A stretch of DNA of 45,679 bases, taken from NCBI GenBank assembly GCA_944323675.1, contig CALUTK010000006.1, positions 1 to 45,679 on the forward strand, read 5' to 3'. The notes under the pieces are model-generated. The model had not been told where the DNA came from, did no database searches, and saw only the letters and a program-made list of their open reading frames with translations. Position 1 is the stretch's first letter, and each line of letters begins with the position of its first letter. A program made the translations under genes and the position numbers. Source of the DNA: Candidatus Gastranaerophilales bacterium. GTDB taxonomy: Bacteria; Cyanobacteriota; Vampirovibrionia; Gastranaerophilales; Gastranaerophilaceae. Shown piece by piece: positions 33,604-42,061 of the stretch.

Positions 33604-34371
33604 ATGTTTTATGACAGTATGATAAAAATCTTACCATCAGTAAAATTGCCGCTTAAACTCTGTAAAGGCAGCTACGCAGAACGTATTGCACTTGCCAAAA
33701 AGCTTAATAATAATTTCTTTAACCACTTGAATGAAAAATTCACAACAAAAGAAGTGCCGTTTGATGTTTTTGAAAAAACACTGAAAGAATGCACTCCTGG
33801 GAAAATTAATGTTAATATTCTAGAATACGACAGATATGGCGGCTATACCTGTTTTGGGCTTAATGACAGTAAAAACGGCATTGATAAATTTCTGATATAC
33901 TTTCGAAAAACACCTTATACAGAAGGCGTCAGATTACTGGAGACAGATATTTCATTACACGAAACAAGCCACTACTTCTGCCACCTTACAAACCCGAAGC
34001 ACTCGGCAAGATCGGTAAAAATGCATGAATCAGGCTTACAGGCAAAAACCGAAGATTTTTACAGAGAACATCTTTATACTAAAAATGAATTTAAAGAAGA
34101 GGATTTAAAACAAAGACTAAATAAATTTCTCAGGAAATTTACAAATGAAGAACAAATTGACTTTTTACAAAACTGCCGTTACAGGATGCTGGAAGAATAC
34201 ATAGCGTTTGACGACGGACAGAGATATCTTGACATAATTCAGGACAGACATCCTGATTTGATTTGTGAAAAAATCTACGCAAGAGAAAAAGAAGTATACA
34301 ATTTTCCAGAAAAAATTAAAATTGTAACAGATAAACTAAAAGAAGTTCTGCAAAACGCCCGGAAGCCATAA
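33604..34371 (+). CDS. Putative zinc peptidase-like protein with HExxH (paralogue 2)
   Basis: 255 residues, a divergent tandem duplicate of the preceding gene. It has KLPLKLCKGS at the N-terminus (KLPISAIRGS in the other), H119-E120-T-S-H123 followed by HLTNPK, and QIDFLQNCRYRMLEEYIAF with E198 aligned to E196 of paralogue 1. The spacing from HExxH to the glutamate is almost the same. The stop codon TAA is formed by the first bases of the repeat at 34369, so the extreme C-terminus may have been changed by insertion. Function unknown. Confidence 0.6.
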   Translation: MFYDSMIKILPSVKLPLKLCKGSYAERIALAKKLNNNFFNHLNEKFTTKEVPFDVFEKTLKECTPGKINVNILEYDRYGGYTCFGLNDSKNGIDKFLIYFRKTPYTEGVRLLETDISLHETSHYFCHLTNPKHSARSVKMHESGLQAKTEDFYREHLYTKNEFKEEDLKQRLNKFLRKFTNEEQIDFLQNCRYRMLEEYIAFDDGQRYLDIIQDRHPDLICEKIYAREKEVYNFPEKIKIVTDKLKEVLQNARKP

Positions 34372-35079
34372 GGGAATAGTCTAGTGCGCAAAAGGCACAA
34401 GTCTGTTTTTATTGTATGGGGCTTATGCAGCCCCACCCCCCGCACAGACATTCTTTTTCTTTTTTGCGATGAAAAGAAAAAGAATGTCAGCCAAGAAAAA
34501 GAAACACGCTATATAATAGCGCTGCTTCGCAGCGCAAGACCGAATGGATGTCGTTAAATGCTGACGCATTTAACCTTTGAGCCTCACTATCGCACTACGT
34601 GCACGTTTGGCAACCTGCCTACGGCAGGTCTGAATAAAAATTACCCTGCCCCCCTTTTTTATCCGCCCCCTCACCCTAGCCCTCAGCACAAGGCATACAG
34701 GGTCGCAAGACTCGTTACCTCGTCTGCTCCCTTTGTATCCCGTAGGGAGAGGGTCTAAGAAGTGAGCTTCCTTGTATGGAAGGTGGTGCTAAACATCGGA
34801 GGGTTTAATGCGAGCGTGCGGCGTAGCCGCGATAGCGAGCACTAGAGGTTGAAGGCTTTGCCTTCAACTACTTCCATTCGATTTTGCGGCGCGAAGCGCC
34901 GCTGTTTCTTTGCGTGTTTTTCTTTTTCGGTTCACTTTTTCTTTTTTCATCGCAATAAAAAAGAAAAAGTGAACGTATCAGGATATTAAAACTAAAAGAA
35001 TGTCAGAGCAGGGCTTAGGGTTCCATAAGCCCCATATTAAAATAGATTAGTGCCTCATGCGTACTTGTCTATTCCCTTA
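34369..35079. repeat. Complete MITE-like element, copy B (711 bp)
   Basis: The left end TAAGGGAATAG (34369-34379) and right end CTATTCCCTTA (35069-35079) are inverted, and similarity continues inward for about 55 bp (both include ATGGGGCTTATG-like blocks). The interior is full of small hairpins (GCGCTGCTTCGCAGCGC; GCGGCGCGAAGCGCCGC) and oligo-A/T blocks (ctttttcttttt / aaagaaaaag). It has no transposase or credible coding frame. Copy A at 1-467 is the inverted equivalent of 34369 to about 34885. It fills the gap between the HExxH gene and smpB. Confidence 0.8.
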
Positions 35080-35091
35080 ATCTATTTGTGT

Positions 35092-35097
35092 TATAAT
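35092..35097 (+). promoter_or_regulatory. -10 hexamer of smpB (leaderless type)
   Basis: TATAAT ends 6 nt before the smpB ATG at 35104. Any -35 would lie inside the terminal repeat of the element ending at 35079, and none is well spaced. Confidence 0.55.
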
Positions 35098-35103
35098 CAA
35101 ATT

Positions 35104-35556
35104 ATGGAGCGACAGGTAATTACAACAAACAGAAAAGCATTTCATGACTTCAATATTTTTGAAAAATATGAGGCCGGAATCGTTTTGACCGGAACAGAAA
35201 TAAAATCCGTCCGCAAAAATGCAATAAACCTTAAAGACAGCTTCTGTAAAATTGAAGATAATGAAGTATTTTTATACAATTGCCACATTTCGCCTTATGA
35301 ACAGGGAAATAGATTTAACCATAAAGCAGAAAGGACAAGAAAACTTCTTTTAACAAAAAAAGAAATTCTCAAAATGCATTCTAAGGTAAAAAAAGACGGA
35401 TATACAATAGTACCGCTGGAAGTTTACATTACAAAAGGCTTTGCAAAAATTCAAATAGGACTTGCAAAAGGTAAAAAACTCCACGACAAACGCGATGATA
35501 TTGCAAAAAAAGACCAGAAACGAGAAATGGACAGAGCCGCCAAAATCAGATATTAA
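35104..35556 (+). CDS. smpB: SsrA-binding protein SmpB
   Basis: 150-residue partner of tmRNA in rescue of stalled ribosomes. It has ITTNRKAFHDFNIFEKYEAGIVLTGTEIKS, the block LLLTKKEI, PLEVYITKGFAKIQIGLAKGKK and the C-terminal KRDDIAKKDQKREMDR tail that enters the mRNA channel. I start it at ATG 35104 (MERQV); the frame upstream runs into repeat DNA. No Shine-Dalgarno sequence; TATAAT lies 6 nt upstream, so a leaderless message is likely. Confidence 0.94.
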   Translation: MERQVITTNRKAFHDFNIFEKYEAGIVLTGTEIKSVRKNAINLKDSFCKIEDNEVFLYNCHISPYEQGNRFNHKAERTRKLLLTKKEILKMHSKVKKDGYTIVPLEVYITKGFAKIQIGLAKGKKLHDKRDDIAKKDQKREMDRAAKIRY

Positions 35557-35637
35557 AATTGTAAATATTTGCGCAACTCTTTTTTTCGTGTATAATAATG
35601 TGGTAATAAGAGATTATTTATTAGGGATATTATAATT

Positions 35638-36504
35638 ATGACGATTCAAGATTGGTTTGAAAAACGTAAAGAAGCTCAAATTAAAAGGCGTGAGCTTGAA
35701 GCTCGTGCAGAAGTTGAACAAAATCCCGACTTATGGACAAAATGTGTTCACTGTGATGCACAGCTTTTAAAAGAAGATTTAGAAAACAATGATATGGTTT
35801 GTCCTGTCTGTGACTACCATTTCAGAATAAATGCAAGAAAAAGAATTAAACAGTTATTTGACGAAAATTCGTTTGAAGAACTTTTCACGGAAATAAAACC
35901 GACAGACCCTCTGAACTTTGTAGATACAGAATCTTACAAAAACAGACTTGCGAAAGCTCAGGAAAAAACAAACCTTAACGATGCTGTTGTAACCGGTATC
36001 GGAGAGATAGAAGGTCATAAAGTTGCCGCAGCGGTTATGGATTTCAACTTTATGGGCGGCTCTATGGGAAGCGTTGTAGGAGAAAAAGTTACAAGAATTA
36101 TAGAAAAAGCTATTGAGCAGCGGATTCCTGTTCTTGCAATCACATCTTCCGGCGGCGCAAGAATGCAGGAAAGCGCATTGAGCTTAATGCAAATGGCAAA
36201 AACTTCCTGTGCCTGCTCAAGACTCGACGATGAAGGTCTGCTTTATATAAACCTTATTACAGAACCGACATTCGGCGGAGTTACGGCAAGCTTCGGGATG
36301 CTCGGCGACATTATTGTTGCGGAACAAGGCGCAAGAGTAGGGTTCGCCGGCAGAAGAGTTATTGAACAAACCATCAGACAGAAACTTCCGTCTGACTTCC
36401 AAACCGCTGAATACCTTTTGAAATACGGTCAGGTTGACGTGGTTTCAAAACGTAAAGATTTAAGAAAAACTCTGGCAAATCTGTTATCAATGCACGGAGT
36501 GTAA
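35638..36504 (+). CDS. accD: Acetyl-CoA carboxylase carboxyltransferase subunit beta
   Basis: 288-residue beta subunit of the carboxyltransferase that makes malonyl-CoA for fatty acid synthesis. An N-terminal zinc ribbon (C-x2-C at CVHC, C-x2-C at CPVC) is followed by the crotonase-like domain with MGGSMGSVVGEKV, TSSGGARMQES and TEPTFGGVTASFGMLGD. It is first in accD-accA-prmA. A promoter TTGCGC-16-TATAAT lies near 35568-35595, about 40 nt upstream. The ribosome site (AGGGA) is weak. Confidence 0.95.
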   Translation: MTIQDWFEKRKEAQIKRRELEARAEVEQNPDLWTKCVHCDAQLLKEDLENNDMVCPVCDYHFRINARKRIKQLFDENSFEELFTEIKPTDPLNFVDTESYKNRLAKAQEKTNLNDAVVTGIGEIEGHKVAAAVMDFNFMGGSMGSVVGEKVTRIIEKAIEQRIPVLAITSSGGARMQESALSLMQMAKTSCACSRLDDEGLLYINLITEPTFGGVTASFGMLGDIIVAEQGARVGFAGRRVIEQTIRQKLPSDFQTAEYLLKYGQVDVVSKRKDLRKTLANLLSMHGV

Positions 36505-36533
36505 GTAAAAGAGATTATTTAAAAGGATACAAT

Positions 36534-37487
36534 ATGACTACAGTATTGGATTTTGAAAAACCTATTATGGAAATACAGGAAAAAATTGAAGAATTAAAAA
36601 AAATAAGTGCGGAGTCCGGCATGGATTTAAATAAAGAAATTGAAACATTTGAACAGCAGGCTGACGATTACAAAAAAGAATTGTACGCAAATCTCAAACC
36701 TGCTCAAAAATTGCAGATTGCAAGACATCCTGAAAGACCAAACTTTCTGGATTATGTAAGCCATATTTGCACTGATTTCATTGAACTTCACGGCGACAGA
36801 ACCGGTATGGACGATAGAGCCATCATCGGCGGCTTAGCTAAAATTGACGGTAAACCTGTCATGATTATCGGAACTATGAAAGGAAAATCAACAAAAGAAA
36901 ACCTTGAATATAACTTTGGTATGCCACAGCCGCAAGGCTACAGAAAAGCCCTCAGGCTATTTAAACATGCCAGCAAATTCAATATTCCGATAATTACGCT
37001 TATTGATACCCCGGGAGCTTACCCGGGTATAAGTGCGGAAGAAACCGGTCAGGGCGGTGCAATTGCTCTTAACCTCCGCGATATGGCAAAGCTTAATGTT
37101 CCGGTTATTGCGATTATTACAGGTGAAGGCTGCTCCGGCGGCGCATTGGGGCTTGCTGTTGCAGATAAAGTTTTCTTACTTGAACACGCTTATTATACGG
37201 TAATCTCACCGGAAGGATGCGCCTCAATTCTCTGGCGTGACGCTTCCCGTGCAGGCGACGCTGCAGAAGCATTAAAAATCACAGCTCCAGACTTGATGAA
37301 ATTTGATATTATCGACGGCGCAATAAAAGAACCGGTGGGTGGCGCGCATAAAGATTACGATTTTGTCTGCGCTGAAATGAAGAAAACCATTCTGGAAAAT
37401 CTTGATGAACTTTCTAAATATTCACCTGAGGAACTAAAAAGCAAACGTTACGACAAGTTCCGCAAAATGGGTGCATTCTTGGAGTAA
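36534..37487 (+). CDS. accA: Acetyl-CoA carboxylase carboxyltransferase subunit alpha
   Basis: 317-residue alpha subunit, partner of AccD. An N-terminal coiled helix region (EKPIMEIQEKIEELKK) precedes the crotonase-fold core with YVSHICTDFIELHGDR, FGMPQPQGYRKALRL, LIDTPGAYPGISAEETGQG and GEGCSGGALGLA. It lies 29 bp after accD, and prmA starts 3 bp after it, indicating one transcript. It would act in the cytosol with AccD as an alpha2-beta2 tetramer. Confidence 0.95.
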   Translation: MTTVLDFEKPIMEIQEKIEELKKISAESGMDLNKEIETFEQQADDYKKELYANLKPAQKLQIARHPERPNFLDYVSHICTDFIELHGDRTGMDDRAIIGGLAKIDGKPVMIIGTMKGKSTKENLEYNFGMPQPQGYRKALRLFKHASKFNIPIITLIDTPGAYPGISAEETGQGGAIALNLRDMAKLNVPVIAIITGEGCSGGALGLAVADKVFLLEHAYYTVISPEGCASILWRDASRAGDAAEALKITAPDLMKFDIIDGAIKEPVGGAHKDYDFVCAEMKKTILENLDELSKYSPEELKSKRYDKFRKMGAFLE

Positions 37488-37490
37488 TTC

Positions 37491-38408
37491 ATGTCATCAT
37501 ATTATGAATTGCAAATAAAAATTAATCCCGAAATGGAAGATATTATTTCAGACATTTGTTTTGAAAATTTGCCATGTGAAGGTGTAGTTCTTGCTGAAGA
37601 AACCTACAAAGATTTAGAGATGATATCCACAACCGAAGGCACTTTGCGGGTATTTTTAAATCCGCAGGATTGTAATTCTGCAGCCGTTTCTGAATCTCAT
37701 GTTAAAAAGGTTCTCTCAGAACAGCGGGAACTCCTAAAATCCCGCGGATTTTCAGATGAAGAACTCGGAAGCTGGGAGTTTGTTTATTCTGAAAAAGAAA
37801 ACGAAGATTGGTCTAAAAAATGGAAAGAGAAATGGGACGTCACCCATGTTTCGGATAGAATCACCGTTGTTCCCGACTGGATTGAATACACGCCGGAGCA
37901 TGAAGATGAAGTTATAATAAAGCTTGAGCCTGGCTGTGCATTTGGAACAGGAACCCATGCTACAACCCAGCTTTGTATGAAAGCAATAGAAAAATATATG
38001 CCTGAAAATGCTGATATTGCAGATATTGGTATGGGTTCAGGAATTCTTGCAATTTGTGCAAAAAAATTCGGTGCAAAATATGTTTACGGCTGTGACAACG
38101 ATGAAACCGTTATCAATGTTGCTAAAGAAAATGCAATTAAAAACAATGCCGTTTGCGAATTTGAGCTTAATACCGCCGACAAAGTAAAGCGACAATTTGA
38201 TTTAGTGCTTGCAAACATTCTCCATAACGTTTTGGCGGAAATTATGGGAGATTTAAAGGCAATAATGAAAGACGACGCCTATATGGTACTTTCAGGCATT
38301 CTTGACGAGAAAAAATCGGTAGTCCTTGACGCCATAAAAAAACATAATCTTGAACTCATTGAAGAAATGCACCAGAATCAGTGGGTTGCACTCGTTGTTA
38401 GAAAGTAG
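37491..38408 (+). CDS. prmA: Ribosomal protein L11 methyltransferase
   Basis: 305-residue SAM-dependent enzyme that trimethylates uL11. The N-terminal recognition domain contains WEFVYSEKENEDWSKKWKEKW. The catalytic domain has FGTGTHATTQLCM, motif I ADIGMGSGILAICAKKFG and the NILHN(V)L motif (LANILHNVL). Its ATG is 3 bp after the accA stop. Assignment is firm; the coupling to fatty acid genes is probably just operon convenience. Confidence 0.93.
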   Translation: MSSYYELQIKINPEMEDIISDICFENLPCEGVVLAEETYKDLEMISTTEGTLRVFLNPQDCNSAAVSESHVKKVLSEQRELLKSRGFSDEELGSWEFVYSEKENEDWSKKWKEKWDVTHVSDRITVVPDWIEYTPEHEDEVIIKLEPGCAFGTGTHATTQLCMKAIEKYMPENADIADIGMGSGILAICAKKFGAKYVYGCDNDETVINVAKENAIKNNAVCEFELNTADKVKRQFDLVLANILHNVLAEIMGDLKAIMKDDAYMVLSGILDEKKSVVLDAIKKHNLELIEEMHQNQWVALVVRK

Positions 38409-38412
38409 GACT

Positions 38413-38874
38413 ATGAATCCATTACAGAATTTTATAGATAATATAATGTCCGGAGATTTAATTGTATTCATTCTGATATTAATGCCTGTTATTGCGGTAG
38501 TTTTAGCTATTTGGGATTTAAAAAGAGAACTTCAGGTTATGAATATATTTTTCAATGAGCCTGCTGATGATGCGTATTTATACGGTAAACAACTTCTAAA
38601 TTCACTTAGACTGCACGGTTCTTTAAAAGGATTTGTTAATTCCGGATTTCCAGTTACTTGTAATATTTATGAAGATTGTCTGATTTTTACCGCAAACAAT
38701 AAATCAATGGTTATTAAGGACTTTAATAATATTAAAATTACTACAGAATTAGCGAAGATATGGTATGTTTTCAGATTAAAACGGGATGAACAGATACTTA
38801 CAATTTCTATGCACCAGAAAGAGTATGAAATTTTAACAAATTTTCTTAATAATAAGGAGACGAATAATGACTAA
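38413..38874 (+). CDS. Small membrane-anchored protein, unknown
   Basis: 153 residues, unrecognised. There is one N-terminal transmembrane helix (DLIVFILILMPVIAVVLAIW), then a soluble part of about 110 residues with alternating strands, which could be a PH-like or similar small fold. The start is ATG 38413, 4 bp after prmA, with AGGA upstream; the frame open inside prmA is not used. It overlaps kdsB by 8 bp, so it lies in the accD-accA-prmA-kdsB transcript. The helix comes first and no cleavage site is evident, so the soluble part may face either side. Confidence 0.7.
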   Translation: MNPLQNFIDNIMSGDLIVFILILMPVIAVVLAIWDLKRELQVMNIFFNEPADDAYLYGKQLLNSLRLHGSLKGFVNSGFPVTCNIYEDCLIFTANNKSMVIKDFNNIKITTELAKIWYVFRLKRDEQILTISMHQKEYEILTNFLNNKETNND

Positions 38875-39601
38875 AACAGCAATAATTATACCGGCACGCT
38901 ACGGCTCATCAAGATTAGAAGGGAAACCGCTTATTGAAGTTAACGGAAAACCTATTATCCAATGGGTTTACGAAAAAGCAAAACAGGCAAAACTTGCAGA
39001 TATAGTTATTGTTGCAACTGATGATGAGAGAATTTTCAACACAGTAAAAGCCTTTGGCGGAGAAGTTGAAATGACATCCACTAACCATAAATGCGGTTCA
39101 GACAGAATAAGAGAAGTTGTTGAACGTCACCCTGAAATCGCTTATATAGTTAACCTTCAAGGTGATGAACCCCTTATTAAGCCGGAAAGCATTGACGATG
39201 TTGCAAGAAATGTTCAAGAGGACGAAAATGCTGATATTTCAACACTTATCAGAGTTCTTACAGATGAATCAGAGATAAACAACCCTAATCTTGTAAAATG
39301 CGTCATAGACAACAACGGTTTTGCACTCTACTTCTCGCGCTCAAAAATTCCTTATGAAAGAAATACAGGAATCGCAACCTTCTACGGACATCTCGGCATT
39401 TACGGCTATAAAAGAGATGCCTTAATTAAAATGACATCACTGCCGCAAACTCCGCTGGAACGCACAGAAAGCCTCGAGCAGCTTCGCGCGCTTGAAAATG
39501 GTATGAAAATTAAAACGTCAGTCGTGGATTTTGTTCCGGTCGGAATTGACACTAAAGAAGATCTTGAAAAATTCAAAAAGATTATTTCTGAAAAGTTATA
39601 A
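38867..39601 (+). CDS. kdsB: 3-deoxy-manno-octulosonate cytidylyltransferase
   Basis: 244-residue enzyme that forms CMP-Kdo for lipopolysaccharide inner core. It has IIPARYGSSRLEGKPL, IVATDDERIF, NHKCGSDRI, NLQGDEPLI and FYGHLGIYGYKRDAL. Kdo activation implies an outer membrane with Kdo-bearing glycolipid, in keeping with the surface-polysaccharide genes at the left of the window. AAGGAG precedes the ATG. Confidence 0.94.
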   Translation: MTKTAIIIPARYGSSRLEGKPLIEVNGKPIIQWVYEKAKQAKLADIVIVATDDERIFNTVKAFGGEVEMTSTNHKCGSDRIREVVERHPEIAYIVNLQGDEPLIKPESIDDVARNVQEDENADISTLIRVLTDESEINNPNLVKCVIDNNGFALYFSRSKIPYERNTGIATFYGHLGIYGYKRDALIKMTSLPQTPLERTESLEQLRALENGMKIKTSVVDFVPVGIDTKEDLEKFKKIISEKL

Positions 39602-39668
39602 AAAGTGCTTGCAATTTTTGTAAAATTAGGTTAAGATAACGTTATAATTATTAACAGAAATCAATAAT

Positions 39669-39683
39669 TTGTAATATTTACAA
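39669..39683. promoter_or_regulatory. Palindrome upstream of the response regulator gene
   Basis: TTGTAA-TAT-TTACAA is a perfect dyad, extended imperfectly to about 39661-39689. It lies ~50 bp before the regulator ATG and ~20 bp after a TATAAT near 39643-39648. It may be an operator, perhaps for autoregulation. Confidence 0.4.
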
Positions 39684-39729
39684 TATTGAAAATTAAGGTG
39701 TTAGATTATTACTAAGTAAGGAAAAGACT

Positions 39730-40479
39730 ATGACAGAAAATGTTGAAATGCCTAATGATTCTGATGACCGTCAAAGAATTTTACTTGCTGATGATGAAGC
39801 AAGTATCAGAAGAATTTTGGAAACCCGTCTTAAAATGGCAGGGTATGATGTAGTAACAGCTGCAGACGGAGAAGAAGCCGTTAATGCATTTAATAAATAT
39901 AATCCGGATCTGGTTGTTTTGGATGTTATGATGCCGAAATTAGACGGATACGGGGTAACAAGAGAAATCAGAAGATCCGCAGATGTGCCGATTATTATAT
40001 TAACAGCCCTCGGCGATGTGTCTGAAAGAATCACAGGACTTGAACTCGGGGCTGATGACTATGTAATTAAACCGTTCTCACCTAAAGAACTTGAAGCCCG
40101 CGTAAAAGCAGTTTTAAGAAGAACCAATAACAGAGAAACAGTTACACCGACAGGTAAAGTCACCAAAAATGTTATTACAACAGGCAATATAAAAATTGAT
40201 ACAGCTCGCCGTCAGGTATTCAGAAAAAATGAAAGAATACGTTTGACAGGCATGGAATTCAGTTTGCTGGAACTTCTTGTAAACAATTCAGGCCAGGCAT
40301 TTTCAAGAAATGAAATATTGCAGCACGTATGGGCATACCCGCCGGATCACAGAATTGATACAAGAGTTGTTGACGTACATATTTCAAGACTGCGCTCTAA
40401 ACTTGAAACAGATCCTGCGAATCCAGAATTAATCCTTACCGCACGCGGCATCGGATATATGTTCCAGAGAATAAGCTAA
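39730..40479 (+). CDS. OmpR/PhoB-family response regulator (RpaB-like)
   Basis: 249-residue transcription factor. The receiver domain (about 15-130) has the acidic pair D21-D22, the phosphoacceptor D65 in VVLDVMMPK, the T in ILTAL, and K in YVIKPFSP. A linker leads to the winged-helix DNA-binding domain with TGMEFSLLELLVNN, HVWAYPPDHRIDTRVVDVHISRLRSKL and ARGIGYMF. The pattern resembles cyanobacterial RpaB, which would suit a Vampirovibrionia host; this is family-level inference. No histidine kinase is adjacent. AAGGA lies upstream, and a clear terminator follows. Confidence 0.88.
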   Translation: MTENVEMPNDSDDRQRILLADDEASIRRILETRLKMAGYDVVTAADGEEAVNAFNKYNPDLVVLDVMMPKLDGYGVTREIRRSADVPIIILTALGDVSERITGLELGADDYVIKPFSPKELEARVKAVLRRTNNRETVTPTGKVTKNVITTGNIKIDTARRQVFRKNERIRLTGMEFSLLELLVNNSGQAFSRNEILQHVWAYPPDHRIDTRVVDVHISRLRSKLETDPANPELILTARGIGYMFQRIS

Positions 40480-40499
40480 ATTTATTAGATTATATAAGC

Positions 40500-40533
40500 A
40501 AAAACGGAATACATTTATAGTGTTCCGTTTTTG
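40500..40533 (+). terminator. Intrinsic terminator of the response regulator gene
   Basis: AAAACGGAAtac pairs with gtgTTCCGTTTT across a 7-nt loop and is followed by more T. Flanking A and T runs could make it bidirectional. Confidence 0.88.
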
Positions 40534-40555
40534 TTATTTAAAGAAAGATTGGTTT

Positions 40556-40969
40556 ATGAATAAAAGTATTCCTATAGTTATCGTTTTAGGTATAATCTCA
40601 TTTTTTATATACCTTGTCACAATGAAAACTACATTAAACTGTGATTTTATGGCAAATACATGTACTATAAACAGGACAGATATATTTAATAACGTATCTA
40701 TTGTTAAGGAATTCAGTCCGTCAAACGTTAAAGAATTCGCGGTCGGACAATACACAGATACAATAAAAGAAAGTACAGGTTCAGGAAAAAGACGTCATAC
40801 AAAGACTAAAAAAGTTGTACGATATACTGTTTTTTATAAAACAATAAAAGGACAGAATGAAGTTTTATTCTCAGCGTTTGAGGATAGAGGCGCTGCAGAG
40901 TCAACTGCAAACGACCTAAACAAAATCTTTGCCCACCGCCAGGGAACAATAGAATACCTGAGACATTAA
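40556..40969 (+). CDS. Small protein with one N-terminal membrane helix, unknown
   Basis: 137 residues. A hydrophobic segment (IPIVIVLGIISFFIYLVTM) follows a short positively charged start, so it is an anchored or exported protein. The rest contains CDFMANTC, a possible disulfide pair, then a basic patch (SGKRRHTKTKKVVRY) and a small beta-rich region. The start is ATG 40556 (MNKSIPIV) with a poor purine-rich ribosome site; the longer frame from 40520 runs through the terminator stem. Function unknown. Confidence 0.65.
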   Translation: MNKSIPIVIVLGIISFFIYLVTMKTTLNCDFMANTCTINRTDIFNNVSIVKEFSPSNVKEFAVGQYTDTIKESTGSGKRRHTKTKKVVRYTVFYKTIKGQNEVLFSAFEDRGAAESTANDLNKIFAHRQGTIEYLRH

Positions 40970-41019
40970 AAAGTTCTGGACAAAAAATATTTACGTGTTA
41001 CTATAAGAAAGTAACGTAT

Positions 41020-41096
41020 GGCGGATATCGTCAAGTGGTTAAGACCTCGGATTGTGGTTCCGATATGCGTGGGTTCGAGTCCCACTATCCGCCCCA
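41020..41096 (+). tRNA. tRNA-His (GTG)
   Basis: Cloverleaf with the extra G-1 typical of tRNA-His at 41020 pairing with C73. Acceptor GCGGATA/TATCCGC, anticodon arm TCGGATTGTGGTTCCGA with anticodon GTG, T arm GGGTTCGAGTCCC, and an encoded CCA at 41094-41096. It is followed directly by a terminator. Confidence 0.95.
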
Positions 41097-41108
41097 TTTA
41101 TCAAATTT

Positions 41109-41128
41109 GCCTCTTCGGAGGCTTTTTT
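41109..41128 (+). terminator. Intrinsic terminator of tRNA-His
   Basis: GCCTC-TTCG-GAGGC followed by six T. The UUCG tetraloop gives a very stable hairpin. Confidence 0.9.
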
Positions 41129-41158
41129 ATTATGTATAAATCTTTTTGAGGATATATA

Positions 41159-42061
41159 ATGGAAATAAGGGTGCTAAAATATTTTTTAACAGTTGCCAGG
41201 GAAGGAAGCATTACAGGAGCAGCAAATTCATTGCACCTCACACAGCCGACTCTTTCAAGACAGCTTCAGGATCTTGAAAAAGAATTAGGCCAGCAGCTTT
41301 TAATACGCGGCAAATATAGAATTTCGCTTACACCTGAGGGAATGATCTTACGCAAACGTGCGGAAGAAATTGTTGATATGGTTGAAAAAACAGAAGCGGA
41401 ATTTCGCTCAATTAACGACATTATTGGCGGCGATATCTACATCGGCTGCGGTGAAACTGATTCTATGAAGCTTATTGCTGAAGTTATGAAAGAAATACAG
41501 GAAGAATATCCTGAAATAAAATTCCATATACACAGCGGTAACGCAGAAGATGTAATTGAAAAACTTGATAAAGGACTCCTGGATTTCGGAATCCTCATTC
41601 AGCCTATTGATTTGTCTAAATATGACCACATAAGTATTCCGCAAAAAGATGTTTGGGGAGTTGTAATGCGTACTGACAGCCCGCTTGCAAAAAAGAAATC
41701 TATTAACCTAGAAGATTTAAAAAATGTTCCGCTTATTGCATCAAGGCAAATGTCAAAAAAATATTCAGCAGACAGCGGTTTTCTGGATTGGTTCGGGGAA
41801 GATTTTGACCGCTTGAATATTACGGCAACCTATAACCTCGTCTATAATGCAGCGATTATGGTAGAAGCCGGAATGGGATATGCAGTTACACTTGATAAAC
41901 TTATCAGAAATATTGAAAACGGCTGTATTTGTTTCCGCCAGCTTGATCCAAAATTAGAATCAGGGCTTGATGTTGTATGGAAAAAATATCAGGTATTTTC
42001 ACCTGCTGCGAAACTGTTTCTTGAAAAAATTCAGCATAAATTTAACTCTTCATGCGAATAA
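41159..42061 (+). CDS. LysR-family transcriptional regulator
   Basis: 300-residue LTTR. The N-terminal helix-turn-helix (about 1-60) reads LKYFLTVAREGSITGAANSLHLTQPTLSRQLQDLEKELGQQL. From about residue 90 the periplasmic-binding-protein-like effector domain begins (GDIYIGCGETDSMKLIAEVM). LysR regulators often control a divergent neighbour, but here the upstream neighbour is tRNA-His on the same strand and the downstream gene is convergent, so the target is not evident. GAGG lies 8 nt before the ATG. It overlaps the exonuclease gene tail-to-tail by 31 bp. Confidence 0.92.
   Translation: MEIRVLKYFLTVAREGSITGAANSLHLTQPTLSRQLQDLEKELGQQLLIRGKYRISLTPEGMILRKRAEEIVDMVEKTEAEFRSINDIIGGDIYIGCGETDSMKLIAEVMKEIQEEYPEIKFHIHSGNAEDVIEKLDKGLLDFGILIQPIDLSKYDHISIPQKDVWGVVMRTDSPLAKKKSINLEDLKNVPLIASRQMSKKYSADSGFLDWFGEDFDRLNITATYNLVYNAAIMVEAGMGYAVTLDKLIRNIENGCICFRQLDPKLESGLDVVWKKYQVFSPAAKLFLEKIQHKFNSSCE

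Noticed and set aside
39669-39683. HLR1 (RpaB-binding) direct repeat
   Set aside because: HLR1 needs two direct (G/T)TTACA repeats 2 nt apart; here the TTACA half-sites are inverted.
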